Shown: piece by piece, positions 34,133 to 42,671 of the stretch
Layout: each line of letters starts with the position of its first letter
Numbering within the stretch: position 1 is the stretch's first letter
Origin: Paenibacillus sp. FJAT-29882
Lineage (GTDB): Bacteria > Bacillota > Bacilli > Bacillales > DSM-1321
Length of the DNA stretch: 64,000 nt
Assembly (NCBI RefSeq): GCF_001510645.1
Contig: NZ_LMVB01000001.1
Location: 1,746,573-1,810,572, forward strand
Reading direction: 5' to 3'
Notes under the pieces: model-generated
Databases searched by the model: none
Told to the model about the DNA's origin: nothing
Seen by the model: only the letters and a program-made list of their open reading frames with translations
Translations under genes and position numbers: made by a program

Positions 34133-34214
34133 CTAACAGTGTTAGTTTGAATCTTACAGTGTTAGATGCTATCATGAACTTATGAATCTGTAAAGCATAA
34201 ACTTACAGTGTTAG
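34133..34214. promoter_or_regulatory. three TetR-type operators
   Basis: CTAACAGTGTTAG (34133-34145, perfect dyad) and two copies of CTTACAGTGTTAG (34153-34165 and 34202-34214). They lie between MATE and TetR, the last close to the TetR ribosome site. Confidence 0.7.
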
Positions 34215-34232
34215 ATGAAATGGAGGATACCG

Positions 34233-34913
34233 ATGAAAAAACAGCAGCCTCAGATTTCGGAGGATAAGATTTTAGAAGCCTCATGGGAGCTTCTTGGAGA
34301 GGAGGGTATTGAGAAACTCAGTATGAGAAAATTGGCAGACAGGCTTGGGATTCAGGCTCCCTCTTTGTATTGGTACTTCAAGAGCAAACAAAATCTATAC
34401 CAGCGTCTAGCCAACCAGGTATCGAAAATAATTTTGGAGGAATTCCACTCCGAAGGGGATTGGAAAGAACAGTTGACTGAGCTTGCGGTAACGGTACGGA
34501 GCGTACTCAGCCGCTATCCATGCTCTACGCAGATTATGATGATGACACTGCCCCACGAACCAGATATTATCCGGTTCACCAACCGGATGCTGCTATGCGT
34601 GGAATCAACACCGCTTGAGCAAGAGCAGAAAATGCAAGTGGTTACTACACTCGTTAACTATGTCTATTACTTTGTTCTAGATGATTATCAACATCAACGT
34701 AATGTCTCAGCTATCCTTAAGGCCAATGAAATGCTTCCAGGAGAAGAGATGATTCGTCTTTTAGACTCTATGAATGAGACGGATGCGGGACTGTTCCGGA
34801 GGATGTTCAAGAACGGATTATTTGAGCTGATGGGGACTGACAGAGCATTTGAATTTGGTTTGAAGTTAATTTTGCTCGGGATCGAGCAGGTGATAAAGGA
34901 ACAGGTGGAGTAA
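34233..34913 (+). CDS. TetR-family regulator
   Basis: A 226-residue regulator: helix-turn-helix ILEASWELLGEEGIEKLSMRKLADRLGIQAPSLYWYFKSKQNL, then a long C-terminal ligand domain of the TetR tetracycline-repressor-like class. GGAGG stands before ATG 34233. It is divergent from the MATE pump whose promoter carries its likely operators. Confidence 0.88.
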   Translation: MKKQQPQISEDKILEASWELLGEEGIEKLSMRKLADRLGIQAPSLYWYFKSKQNLYQRLANQVSKIILEEFHSEGDWKEQLTELAVTVRSVLSRYPCSTQIMMMTLPHEPDIIRFTNRMLLCVESTPLEQEQKMQVVTTLVNYVYYFVLDDYQHQRNVSAILKANEMLPGEEMIRLLDSMNETDAGLFRRMFKNGLFELMGTDRAFEFGLKLILLGIEQVIKEQVE

Positions 34914-34925
34914 ATGTAAAAAAAC

Positions 34926-34948
34926 GCCCATCCTGTTATCGGATGGGC
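34926..34948 (+). terminator. hairpin after the TetR gene
   Basis: GCCCATCC pairs with GGATGGGC; the T-run is weak. Confidence 0.45.
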
Positions 34949-35001
34949 TGATAAGCTATGTATTATAACCAGGTAGAAGGGCTTCTACAATCTATAGAAG
35001 T

Positions 35002-35200
35002 CCTAACTAAACTGCTTCGTTCGTTGAAGAAAAAATGCACCCAAAGTGTCGTTTGGTGATATTTTACAAAAGAATGTTATTCAATAATCTGGCCCGATTA
35101 TGGAATAGCACCGTTCCTTGTTTCAGAAAAGAGCCCGTTTTCGGAAGATCGTTTCAAGGACCTTATTAAAGTAAAGCACCTGATAGTTTAAGTGAATTAC
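35002..35200 (-). repeat. cluster of cassette-element halves, GATTATGGAATA variant
   Basis: Begins TAACTAAAC...GTTCGTTGAAG around TGCTTC, then TTCAATAATCTGGCCCGATTATGGAATA, then AAGAGCCCGTTTTCGGAAGATCG, ending AAAGTAAAGCACCTGATAGTTTAAG. The cores CGATTATGG/CGTTTTCGG differ from GTTAGTT and mark a divergent subfamily. Confidence 0.55.
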
Positions 35201-35268
35201 ATCATAAAATTAATCCTTTTAAACATATTATTATTTTCTTTTAAGTGAATTAGTCATTGAGAAAAAGT

Positions 35269-35745
35269 TCATATCTTTTGCAGATCCAATGTATATATAA
35301 GTTCACCGTTATCATCTTTGGAAAGATAAGTAAATTTAAACTTTTTAAGTAAGTTGATTGAAGCAAGATTTCCAGGTGAAACACCTGCATTTATACTGAT
35401 ACAGCCTTTTTGCTTGAGCCAAGCGATAATTATTACAAGTACTTCATATGCATAGCCTTGCTTGGCGTGAATAGGACTTATAGTGTATCCAATCCAAAAA
35501 GTGTGATTTTCCCTTTTTAAATAAACATCACCAATCAATCGATTAGTTGTATTGTTGATTATGGCAAGCTGTCCCCCCTTTAAAAAAGAAAGTTCGCTAA
35601 GTAATTCTTTAGCATACATTTGCTTTGTCAATCCTTTGAAACCCTGATATCGCATCCAGTTTTCATCATTTCTATATTGCATAAAATCGTCAAGGTCTTT
35701 TTCTTCGAATCGACGTACAGTACATCGTTCAGTCTTTATCTCCAT
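35269..35745 (-). CDS. GNAT acetyltransferase, RimJ/RimL-like
   Basis: A 158-residue GNAT: ERCTVRRFEEKDLDDFMQYRNDENW at the N-terminus, GDVYLKR, then WIGYTISPIHAKQGYAYEVLVII with the acetyl-CoA loop, and NLASINLLKKFKFTYL. It belongs to the ribosomal-protein/aminoglycoside acetyltransferase branch. AAGGAAGG precedes ATG. Single gene between two element clusters. Confidence 0.85.
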   Translation of the reverse strand: MEIKTERCTVRRFEEKDLDDFMQYRNDENWMRYQGFKGLTKQMYAKELLSELSFLKGGQLAIINNTTNRLIGDVYLKRENHTFWIGYTISPIHAKQGYAYEVLVIIIAWLKQKGCISINAGVSPGNLASINLLKKFKFTYLSKDDNGELIYTLDLQKI

Positions 35746-35887
35746 AAAACTTACCTTCCTTTTTGTTTGTAAATAAATCTCAAACAGAACTAGTGTTATG
35801 TTATCGTAATTTTCTTTCTAGAACCAACAAAAAATTTTTTCGCACTCGTAAATTTAACTAAGTTGCTATAACTACTTATTAAAAAAA

Positions 35888-36115
35888 TGTTAATTCAACT
35901 ATACTGATACTGCCTGTTGTGTAAGTAAATTTGTTCACAATCTCAATTGCATTATATAGGTATAGGTGATTACTTTCCTCAACATTCCGGCCCTTTAATT
36001 TAATACCAATTATTTTAAAATTCCATGATTTGAGCAATCACTTTATTCCAAAATATGGACCTTTAATAAAAAAAGCGATCTTCTTTATTGAAGAATCGCG
36101 CCCGATTACTGATTA
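35888..36115 (-). repeat. cluster of divergent cassette-element pieces
   Basis: TTCAACTATACTGATACTGCCTGTTGTGTAAG with a TTCACAATC tail (to about 35945), CAACATTCCGGCCCTTTAATTTAATA (near 35980), and AAGCGATCTTC/GAAGAATCGCGCCCGATTACTGA (36070-36112). No gene of its own in this 370-bp gap. Confidence 0.5.
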
Positions 36116-36121
36116 AAATGA

Positions 36122-36781
36122 TTAGATATACTCCCATAAGCCATAGTAATTATTAAGTTTTATCATGATTAAAGATAATATAATGGAAAGTGGTAAAATA
36201 ATCAAAAACTGCATTTTATGTTTCGGTATGATAAGTAACAAAACAACTATCATTATTAGATATATTCCCATAAACCATGGTATTAAATAGTAATGATGGT
36301 GAATGGGTAAATAAGCGTTACGGTATTCAAACCCTTCTAACAGCAATATTGTGATTGGAAGGGACAAAATAATATTAGAAAACAATCCGCTTCCACGCGC
36401 ATACCACATAATATAAGCACAAATAGGACTAATCACTGCACATATACTCCAAAAAATAATCGCTCTTTCTGGGAAAAAATTTAGAAAAAGGATTGTGTAC
36501 ACATAATAAACGGTCATCATCGATCCAAAAAAGGCGAATACTTTTACAGCCGCTAATTTGGGCGAATAGCTGAAAACCGATAAAATCGTTGCAACAAATA
36601 CCCATATACCAAGACGACTACCTATATCAGTGAATATTAGGTTGAAATAATAAGGGTTATCCACAATCTTTGCCAATGAACCCAGAATAACCCCGATAAT
36701 AATTGCATTCACTATTGAAAAGACTTTTTGTTTTGTAGTTGTTTTGTTCGCAACTCTAATCCCTATCAACTTATTATACAT
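36122..36781 (-). CDS. multi-helix membrane protein, DUF6518-like
   Basis: A 219-residue protein with seven or eight helices. The block NAIIIGVILGSLAKIVDNPYYFNLIFTDIGSRLGIWVF is like DUF6518 membrane proteins of Bacillus, which are of unknown function. The ATG at 36781 has GGAAGG 9 nt upstream; ATG 36787 is an alternative. Confidence 0.6.
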   Translation of the reverse strand: MYNKLIGIRVANKTTTKQKVFSIVNAIIIGVILGSLAKIVDNPYYFNLIFTDIGSRLGIWVFVATILSVFSYSPKLAAVKVFAFFGSMMTVYYVYTILFLNFFPERAIIFWSICAVISPICAYIMWYARGSGLFSNIILSLPITILLLEGFEYRNAYLPIHHHYYLIPWFMGIYLIMIVVLLLIIPKHKMQFLIILPLSIILSLIMIKLNNYYGLWEYI

Positions 36782-36904
36782 TTCCATTATACCTTCCTAT
36801 TTTCCAAACTTATTTTTATATTCTTAAGCAAAGTGGGAACGGATTCCTTTAATCCAAATCTCCCCCATTAAGATGCCGCATTGCAGCCAGAATTTGTAAC
36901 AGTG

Positions 36905-36978
36905 TTATACCAGAAAATGGCCCTATTACTGAAAAAGGCATAATTCCTTTTCAAGAATAGCGCCCGTTTCTTGAATAG
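36905..36978 (-). repeat. divergent cassette element, GATTACTGAA variant
   Basis: AAAATGGCCCTATTACTGAAAAAGG, stem AATTCC/TTTTCAAGAATAGCG, then GCGCCCGTTTCTTGAATAG. Same divergent family as 35002 and 37255. Confidence 0.5.
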
Positions 36979-37188
36979 TTAATTCATATCACAATTAAAG
37001 TAATCTATGTTTAGTCCTGATTTTTCAATCGTAGGGAAACCACCTTTATCGTAACAACTATTAGACATTTCTCTGGCTTCACTGTAACTAAAATATATTT
37101 GAGATATTATTAAAAAACCTCCTACAACCATTAAAGTAGAAATTATAATTGCTACTCTTTGCATTGGTGCTAACTTTTTAATTTTCAT
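36979..37188 (-). CDS. small single-helix membrane protein
   Basis: A 69-residue protein with a basic N-terminus (MKIKKLAPMQR), one helix (about 12-31) and an outside tail with two cysteines (NSCYDKGG, YFNCDMN) that could form a disulfide. GGAGGG before ATG. Single gene between two elements. No family recognised. Confidence 0.6.
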   Translation of the reverse strand: MKIKKLAPMQRVAIIISTLMVVGGFLIISQIYFSYSEAREMSNSCYDKGGFPTIEKSGLNIDYFNCDMN

Positions 37189-37254
37189 GACTTAAACCCT
37201 CCAAAATTCCTGCAAATCCTAAGATTCTCAAGTTAATGTTAACATAATATAAAA

Positions 37255-37333
37255 CATTAAAATCCCACAATATGGTCCGATTCATTAAGAAGAGCACATT
37301 TCTTGTTATGAAAAGCGCCCGATTACGGATGAA
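37255..37333 (-). repeat. divergent cassette element
   Basis: CCACAATATGGTCCGATTCATTAAGAAGAG, then TTGTTATGAAAAGCGCCCGATTACGGATGAA. Related to 36905-36978. Confidence 0.5.
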
Positions 37334-37344
37334 CATTGCTTATC

Positions 37345-37649
37345 TTAAAAATTTATTTTCTTGTTAGGTGTTTTATTTGGAGTTACAAGTAACCTTGCGA
37401 CTTTTTTTCTCTTTCCGAACCTTATATTATTAAGCCAGTAAACAAATGCCTCTGCATCAAAACAAACTCCATAAAATTTATTACCTTCCTCATCGACATG
37501 GGCTACTTCCCAATAAGGATGATTTTTTTCTCTGTCATATACCATTTATCAAACTCTCTTTGTAATTGACGGATGTTTCTCCCTACTTTCGCAGGACAAC
37601 GTATATATTCGGTATCCTCTTCGTACATAAATTCCACTTTCACGATCAT
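37345..37649 (-). pseudogene. small hypothetical gene split by a one-base frameshift
   Basis: The first frame (from ATG 37649 behind GAGGGG) reads MIVKVEFMYEEDTEYIRCP and continues through LQREFDKW; the second frame continues YDREKNHPYWEVAHVDEEG and ends near VARLLVTPNKTP. Restoring one T between TGG and TATATGAC (near 37534) would fuse them as DKWLYDREKNHPYW, a plausible junction. One-base loss or a sequencing error would explain it. The restored protein would be about 100 residues. No functional family known. Confidence 0.65.
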
Positions 37650-37708
37650 AATATATTTTCCCCTCTTGATTTTCTAAACTTTAACATAGATATCCAATTT
37701 ACTTTAAA

Positions 37709-37820
37709 GATGTTGCTCAAATAAATGGCCCTTTAATGGAAATAAGCGTTGTTCCTTGTTACAGAAATGCGCCCGATTGTGAAAGATCGTTATTCAATTA
37801 AAGCACCCTATAGTTAAATA
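37709..37820 (-). repeat. divergent cassette element with a standard right half
   Basis: CTCAAATAAATGGCCCTTTAATGGAAATAAG, TTACAGAAATGCGCCCGATTGTGAAAG, then TTCAATTAAAGCACCCTATAGTTAAA. Joins the divergent and the standard subfamily. Confidence 0.5.
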
Positions 37821-37887
37821 AAAAATTCATTCTTACTATTTATTTCACAATTTATTTTTCAATATATTTAGAAAGAAAGATAAGGAA

Positions 37888-38925
37888 CTACAACTCCAAA
37901 CCTTTCCATGTTTTTATCAACCAATCTGCAAAAAGTGTTTCTTCTTCGAATTGAGGGTAATGTGCAGAATATTCAAAGACAACAAAATCCTTATTGGGAG
38001 CATCCAAGTTATCATAATACGCTTTTGCTGCATTTGTAGATGTCATATAATCATATTTTCCCATGACGAAATATAAAGGAATATCTAAACTATCTACTAT
38101 TTTTGTAATATCATTCTCTTTCATTTCATCTTGTAATATTTCTTGTGTAGCTGAAATTCCCTTAAAATAACGAACAACATCAAGTAAGTTATATTCTGGA
38201 CTAGTTAAAAACCCAATGAAATAGTCCATATTATCATTAATTAACCTACCTGCCCCTCCGTATTTACGGACCATGTTTCTGGGAGTAAACGATTCGCCCT
38301 TTTTAATAGAATCTCTAAGAAATTCTAATTGATCTACATCCTTTAGATTTCCAGCCTGTTGCGCTTGGCGTATTGTATATTCTAGGCTATCCATTTCACT
38401 ATTTGTATTATTTGAAACTTGACCAATACCGATATATGCTGCATAGTTTTCAGGATTTTTACTAGCAGCTTGCAGTCCTATGTATGTTCCAAAAGAATGA
38501 CCAATTAATATGACCTTTTCTTGAGAAAACTCTTTTTTTACATATTCAGTCAGTGCCAATAAATCATCCACATGTTTATCTGTGGTTATATTTGAGTAGT
38601 CTTCAAAGAAGTGAAACGACTTCCCGCTTCCTCTCTGGTCATAATGAACAATTGTAAAATGCTCTTCAAGTAAATCTTGATACTTTCTAACATAAGGAAT
38701 TTCAGAGCACCCCGGTCCACCATGTACGAAAATGATAATTGAATTGTTTCTATCAACACCTCTCATCATTACTTCAAGTTCTGTTCCGTTTATTTCTATG
38801 CTCTCTAATATTGCAATGCTGTTTTCCCCATTTATATTAGGTGTCCAAGTAGGAAACAATAGAATTAGAAGTATGAACAGAGTTATTGATATGAAAAAAA
38901 TGGTTAACTTTCTTTTACTTTTCAC
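37888..38925 (-). CDS. membrane-anchored alpha/beta hydrolase, prolyl iminopeptidase-like
   Basis: A 345-residue hydrolase with an N-terminal anchor (LTIFFISITLFILLILLF) and a catalytic domain. Oxyanion motif IIFVHGGPGCSE, DQRGSGKS, nucleophile elbow LIGHSFGTYIGL, late aspartate in GKYDYMTS and histidine in YSAHYPQFEE. HGGPG and DQRGSGKS are the S33 hallmarks. GTG start behind AAGGAG. Substrate unknown; the active site likely faces outward. Confidence 0.85.
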   Translation of the reverse strand: MKSKRKLTIFFISITLFILLILLFPTWTPNINGENSIAILESIEINGTELEVMMRGVDRNNSIIIFVHGGPGCSEIPYVRKYQDLLEEHFTIVHYDQRGSGKSFHFFEDYSNITTDKHVDDLLALTEYVKKEFSQEKVILIGHSFGTYIGLQAASKNPENYAAYIGIGQVSNNTNSEMDSLEYTIRQAQQAGNLKDVDQLEFLRDSIKKGESFTPRNMVRKYGGAGRLINDNMDYFIGFLTSPEYNLLDVVRYFKGISATQEILQDEMKENDITKIVDSLDIPLYFVMGKYDYMTSTNAAKAYYDNLDAPNKDFVVFEYSAHYPQFEEETLFADWLIKTWKGLEL

Positions 38926-39142
38926 ATAGAAAACTCCTTATCTACTTTTGGCCTTACCCCTTGAATTGGTCAAATCAACAAAAATTGCGTTGAAGTTAAT
39001 TCGTTAAGAATTTTTTAAGAAATTCACTTTAATGAGAGATATAAAATACGTTAAGTTTCGCTATTTCTTCGAGATACGATTTCATTTTATTTCCCCAATA
39101 CTCTACAGTTATTAAGGAATATTCATTCAATCTTTTGTTAAT

Positions 39143-39330
39143 ACCTTCTTCAAGTAAACTGCCCTTTAGTTTAAGTACATATCTTCACTATACAATTTAT
39201 CATGTTATTCAACAATATGGCCCGATTGTTGAATAAGAGCTAAAGACGATTCTTCAACTAAACTGCACTTTACTTCAATAAGAAAGAGCTATTCTCCTTC
39301 TTGAAGAATAGCCCCCGTTAGTGAAAAATA
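39143..39330 (-). repeat. tandem cassette elements
   Basis: TTCAAGTAAACTGCCCTTTAGTTTAAG with tail (39143-39190), TTCAACAATATGGCCCGATTGTTGAATAAG, then TTCAACTAAACTGCACTTTACTTCAATAAG and GAAGAATAGCCCCCGTTAGTGAA around stem AGCTATTCTCC/GAAGAATAGC. Three element lefts in 190 bp with no gene between. Confidence 0.6.
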
Positions 39331-39331
39331 A

Positions 39332-39439
39332 TTATATTTTCATCGTACAAATTTTATAGATGATATGACCATTAACTTCAGTTGTTCCTGTATAGACACC
39401 CATTTGCAAATTGTAATAAATCGTCCAACGAGGAAAATG
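39332..39439 (-). pseudogene. C-terminal gene fragment
   Basis: A minus-strand frame without start reads KEHFPRWTIYYNLQMGVYTG and continues TTEVNGHIIYKICTMKI before TAA, next to the element's right arm. It looks like the tail of a lost cassette gene. No family recognised. Confidence 0.35.
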
Positions 39440-39478
39440 TTCTTTCGTTCATTTATTTTGCCTCAAAGTTCTAGGGGC

Positions 39479-40447
39479 TTACTCACCTACCATACCGTCG
39501 TTATCACGATCGTCCATATATGGGTATAACCAATGATCACTCGTTATTGGCATGCTATAACCCGCTGCTTTTGCTTCTTTAATCGTCACTTGTCCATTTC
39601 CATCTGTATCAACGCTAGAAATATCTTCAGTGCCATTCGAAGCATTGGACTTATTAGAACTTGTTGACTTATTTGAGTTAGTTGATTTACTTTCAGTTAA
39701 TCCTAGAGATTTATTTATTTCATCAGGGTTGCCGTTATCAAACTCATCTACAATTTTATTCCCTTTTAAAGTGTAAGTGTACTTGTAATGAGAAGGAATC
39801 TGCGTTTCTGTATTAGGATATGTGATAATTGCTTCAAAATTAGTAGCTCCACCAGCTTTACGAATAGCGTCTTCCAAATATGCTTGATCACCATGTCGGT
39901 TAAGCGTACTATCTTGTGGCGTAATATTATAAGCATTTGATACCCCACCAAGAGAATCTGCAATAATATGTCCTTCATCTAAATCTGCTCTTTCTACACC
40001 AGGAACTTTTGCTTCATCAGCGTAGTATCTGCCAGACGATGTTACAGGTTCGGTACGGTCATCTTGTAGAACGATTTCGTCAGCAATGACACGAACCAAT
40101 TGCCCTGCCTCATTCGTGAATGCATAGTAATGTCGGTCCCCAAAACCAATGTCAACGACGACGTTAGGTTCGCGATGTCCTGACAAATCACCACCATCAA
40201 CTTCAATAAGTTTGTATCCCGAGAACAGGTCATTATTTTGTTCGGTTGACGTTTCTTCCACTACTGGTTCATCTACAACCGTAGTGATCGTCTCTTCTTT
40301 TTCGCTATTATTTTTATTTGTTTCAACTGTGGTTACTTCTTGTGAATCTGTTTCTACATCTGTATTGGATGTATCTTCTACGTTGGTACAACCAACCATA
40401 AAGATGATCGTTAAAAGTAAGATTAAATAGTTCATTTTCTTTTTCAT
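39479..40447 (-). CDS. lipoprotein DNA/RNA non-specific nuclease with C-terminal calcium-like motif
   Basis: A 322-residue lipoprotein: signal MKKKMNYLILLLTIIFM, lipobox MVGC, a long Ser/Thr/Glu linker (about 22-75), then a non-specific endonuclease domain: RYYADEAKVPGVERADLDEGHIIADSLGG with the DxGHI catalytic histidine, then NITPQDSTLNRHGD. The C-terminal tail has two acidic loops (DTDGNGQVTIKEA and YMDDRDNDGMVGE) like EF-hand or Excalibur repeats. It probably degrades extracellular nucleic acid from the membrane. Confidence 0.82.
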   Translation of the reverse strand: MKKKMNYLILLLTIIFMVGCTNVEDTSNTDVETDSQEVTTVETNKNNSEKEETITTVVDEPVVEETSTEQNNDLFSGYKLIEVDGGDLSGHREPNVVVDIGFGDRHYYAFTNEAGQLVRVIADEIVLQDDRTEPVTSSGRYYADEAKVPGVERADLDEGHIIADSLGGVSNAYNITPQDSTLNRHGDQAYLEDAIRKAGGATNFEAIITYPNTETQIPSHYKYTYTLKGNKIVDEFDNGNPDEINKSLGLTESKSTNSNKSTSSNKSNASNGTEDISSVDTDGNGQVTIKEAKAAGYSMPITSDHWLYPYMDDRDNDGMVGE

Positions 40448-40572
40448 TTTAAGACTCTCCTATAATAGTTTCATACTGTTCATTGTAAAAACGATGACTT
40501 TCAACTTATTCCCCCATAACTTATCTTGTCTTATCTTATTCTATAATATTATCATAAAAGACCAATATCCTA

Positions 40573-40670
40573 TTGAATTAACCTGCCCGTTAGTTTAATA
40601 AGAAAAAAAGACCTGCCGTAGCAATGAATTGTTCAACGAAAGCTCTTTTTGCTTTAATTAAAATTTGTTC
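40573..40670 (-). repeat. attC-like cassette element, incomplete
   Basis: Left dyad TTGAATTAAC and GTTAGTTTAATAAG around CTGCCC, then AAAGACCTGCCGTAGCAATG and GTTCAACGAAAGC. No CACCCGTTAG half is seen. Confidence 0.55.
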
Positions 40671-40742
40671 AAATCCTCGGAATATACCTGGTGTTTTTTA
40701 TAAATAATAAGATTGTTAAATAATAAATTAAGGAGGACTTGT

Positions 40743-40901
40743 ATGCAACCGAATCAACAAGCTAATGAGAATTTGGGTTCTATTATGAAACCAGGAAGTG
40801 CCGGAACTAATGCCCAAAAAGTAAAACAAGAAATTCAAAAAGATGTAAGCGAAGGACAAGGTGCAATGACTTCTCGTGAGGCAGGAGCAATTCGGGATTA
40901 A
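40743..40901 (+). CDS. small SASP-like protein
   Basis: A 52-residue, Gln/Asn/Lys-rich soluble peptide with GTNAQKVKQEIQKDVSEGQG. The NAQKVKQ motif and composition are like gamma-type small acid-soluble spore proteins of Bacillus, which store amino acids in spores. AAGGAGG stands 7-8 nt before the ATG. The match is short and the family call is tentative. Confidence 0.45.
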   Translation: MQPNQQANENLGSIMKPGSAGTNAQKVKQEIQKDVSEGQGAMTSREAGAIRD

Positions 40902-40946
40902 AAAACCACCATAAGTAAAATATAAGAACAATTAGTTACCTATATA

Positions 40947-40995
40947 AAGCCTATATCTTAGATTACCGAGTAATCATTGATACAGGCTTTTTTTA
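40947..40995 (+). terminator. terminator after the SASP-like gene
   Basis: AAGCCTATATC pairs imperfectly with GATACAGGCTT, followed by TTTTTT. Confidence 0.6.
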
Positions 40996-41003
40996 TACTC
41001 TTT

Positions 41004-41045
41004 CTTGAACTAACGCACCCTTTACTTTATGTGTAATTCTTCACA
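41004..41045 (-). repeat. single-core cassette element with TTCACAATC tail
   Basis: Arms TTGAACTAAC and TTTACTTTATG around GCACC, then ATTCTTCACAATC. Confidence 0.5.
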
Positions 41046-41379
41046 ATCTTATAGTTAAAGGACCAAAAAGCTGAGGAAGAACCTTTTTTGAAACTCCCAT
41101 TACCTCATAAGACTATGTATCTGTTAAAAACATAAACGAAGCTTTTTTAGCATTAGAAAATTTTATAAGCGGAAAAAGAGAGTGTCTTATAGCGGCCATG
41201 GTAAAATAGTGGTGTGGGGACTTGGAGAGAGAATTTTGGACGAATACAAAAAGTGTGACTACAACACTGATTTACAGGTTTTAGAAAAAATATAAGTTTT
41301 TAGTATGCAACAAAGTGTAAACATCTATGTAGACTATGAATTTTTGTTTCGTGTTGTTTGTAAAGGGAGTGAAAAGAAG
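41046..41379. other. gap with decayed coding traces on the plus strand
   Basis: Frames read DYVSVKNINEAFLALENFIS (41113 on, then stop) and KIVVWGLGERILDEYKKCDY (about 41200-41295). They may be two frames of one lost gene upstream of the PfkB kinase. No start signals. Confidence 0.3.
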
Positions 41380-42246
41380 ATGATAAAAGGTTTATTTTGC
41401 GGTTTAACAGGTCTAGACATTACGTATTACCAAAACGAATTTCCATCTGAAAACTTCAAAAGTAAAACGAACGATTATCAAACATTTATCGGTGGTCCTG
41501 CTGCCAACGCAGCCATTACTTATTCGATTTTAGGAGGGGATGCCACTCTTATTACCTGTTTGGGAAACAGTACGATCGCTAAGGCAATCAAAACCGAGTT
41601 GACAGATGATTATCATATAAAGGTAATAGACCTGGCGGAAGATGAGAATCGATTACCCAGTTTATCCAGTGTATTGGTAAACATGCAAAAAGCCACTCGA
41701 ACAATCTGGAGCGGTCAACAACAGTTTTCCATTAATAATGAAACTATCTATGAAAATCTAATAATGGAAAGTTCATTTTGTTTTTCTGATTGCAATATTC
41801 CTGAAATATCCATTAACTTTCTAAAAAAATCGAGAATGTCTCAAAAACCTATCATTTTGGATCCTGGTTCTTGGAAATCACACTTTCCTGAATGCTTATC
41901 GTTGGCTGATGAAATAATCGCCTCTATCAACTGCACTCCCCCAGAAAGAGATTTAGTCACTTTTTTAAAATCTACAAGTGTACAGAACATTGCACTAACA
42001 GATGGAGAAAACGATACATTGTGGTTTTCAAACTCCAAGCATGGAAGGATTCACATTCCAAAAGTAGAGGCCATAGACACTTTAGCAGCAGGGGATATAT
42101 TACACGGTGCTTATTGTTATTATCGGTATCATGAAAACGAACCATTTGTTGAAGCATTAGAAAAAGCCACATTGGTGGCATCTAGAAGTGTTCATTATGC
42201 AGGACCTCGTGAGGGTGTTTTCAAGTTTATGAATAATCGTTTTTAA
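41380..42246 (+). CDS. PfkB-family carbohydrate/nucleoside kinase
   Basis: A 288-residue ribokinase-like enzyme. N-terminal GLFCGLTGLDITYY, the sugar-binding block FIGGPAANAAITYSILGG, and the C-terminal signature DTLAAGDILHGAYCYY with the catalytic aspartate in AAGD. The ATG at 41380 with GGGAG is chosen; a 25-codon extension has no site. Phosphate acceptor unknown. Confidence 0.85.
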   Translation: MIKGLFCGLTGLDITYYQNEFPSENFKSKTNDYQTFIGGPAANAAITYSILGGDATLITCLGNSTIAKAIKTELTDDYHIKVIDLAEDENRLPSLSSVLVNMQKATRTIWSGQQQFSINNETIYENLIMESSFCFSDCNIPEISINFLKKSRMSQKPIILDPGSWKSHFPECLSLADEIIASINCTPPERDLVTFLKSTSVQNIALTDGENDTLWFSNSKHGRIHIPKVEAIDTLAAGDILHGAYCYYRYHENEPFVEALEKATLVASRSVHYAGPREGVFKFMNNRF

Positions 42247-42322
42247 TTCGTTCTTTTTAAAAATTAATTTATAGAAAAAGAGGGTATGTCCCTCTACCTT
42301 AAGAAGTCTTAAAAAATTGTCC

Positions 42323-42515
42323 ATGCAGGCGATGCTTACTTTTGCTGCTATGAATTTAAAGAAGTTGGCAACATGGACTTGGACCAGTTCAAAAATGGTA
42401 TAAAAATTGACCCCAGAGGGGGCTGCTTCAAGAAAAATTTAACATTAAAATACTTTAAAATGTAAAAGGGCACCTGAATAGGGACATTCAGAATGCCTTT
42501 TGTCTATAATCTGAG
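42323..42515 (+). pseudogene. C-terminal remnant of an IS1182-type transposase
   Basis: The plus strand reads MQAMLTFAAMNLKKLATWTW and then stops. LTFAAMNLKK(L/M)A is the conserved end of IS1182-family transposases. The following GGGCACCTGAATAGGGACATTC hairpin (with TGCCTTTT) resembles the right end of such elements. Everything upstream of the tail is lost. Confidence 0.6.
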
Positions 42516-42519
42516 ATCT

Positions 42520-42580
42520 TCAATCGAAGATCATTTTTTTATGCTGTTTATTGAAGTAAAGCCCCCGTTAGTTGAACAAC
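42520..42580 (-). repeat. cassette-element right half
   Basis: GATCTTCAATCGAAGATC stem with T-run, then TTTATTGAAGTAAAGCCCCCGTTAGTTGAACAAC. Confidence 0.6.
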
Positions 42581-42671
42581 ATTTTTGAAATAATTTTCAG
42601 ATAAATTATCATTAACAAATGTCACTTCAAATGAGTCATTAATGCTTCTTTCCGATCACTTTATATTTTTA

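Noticed and set aside
39766..40430. Three frames overlapping the lipoprotein nuclease gene
   Set aside because: All are shadows of the nuclease frame, which has signal peptide, lipobox and catalytic motif.
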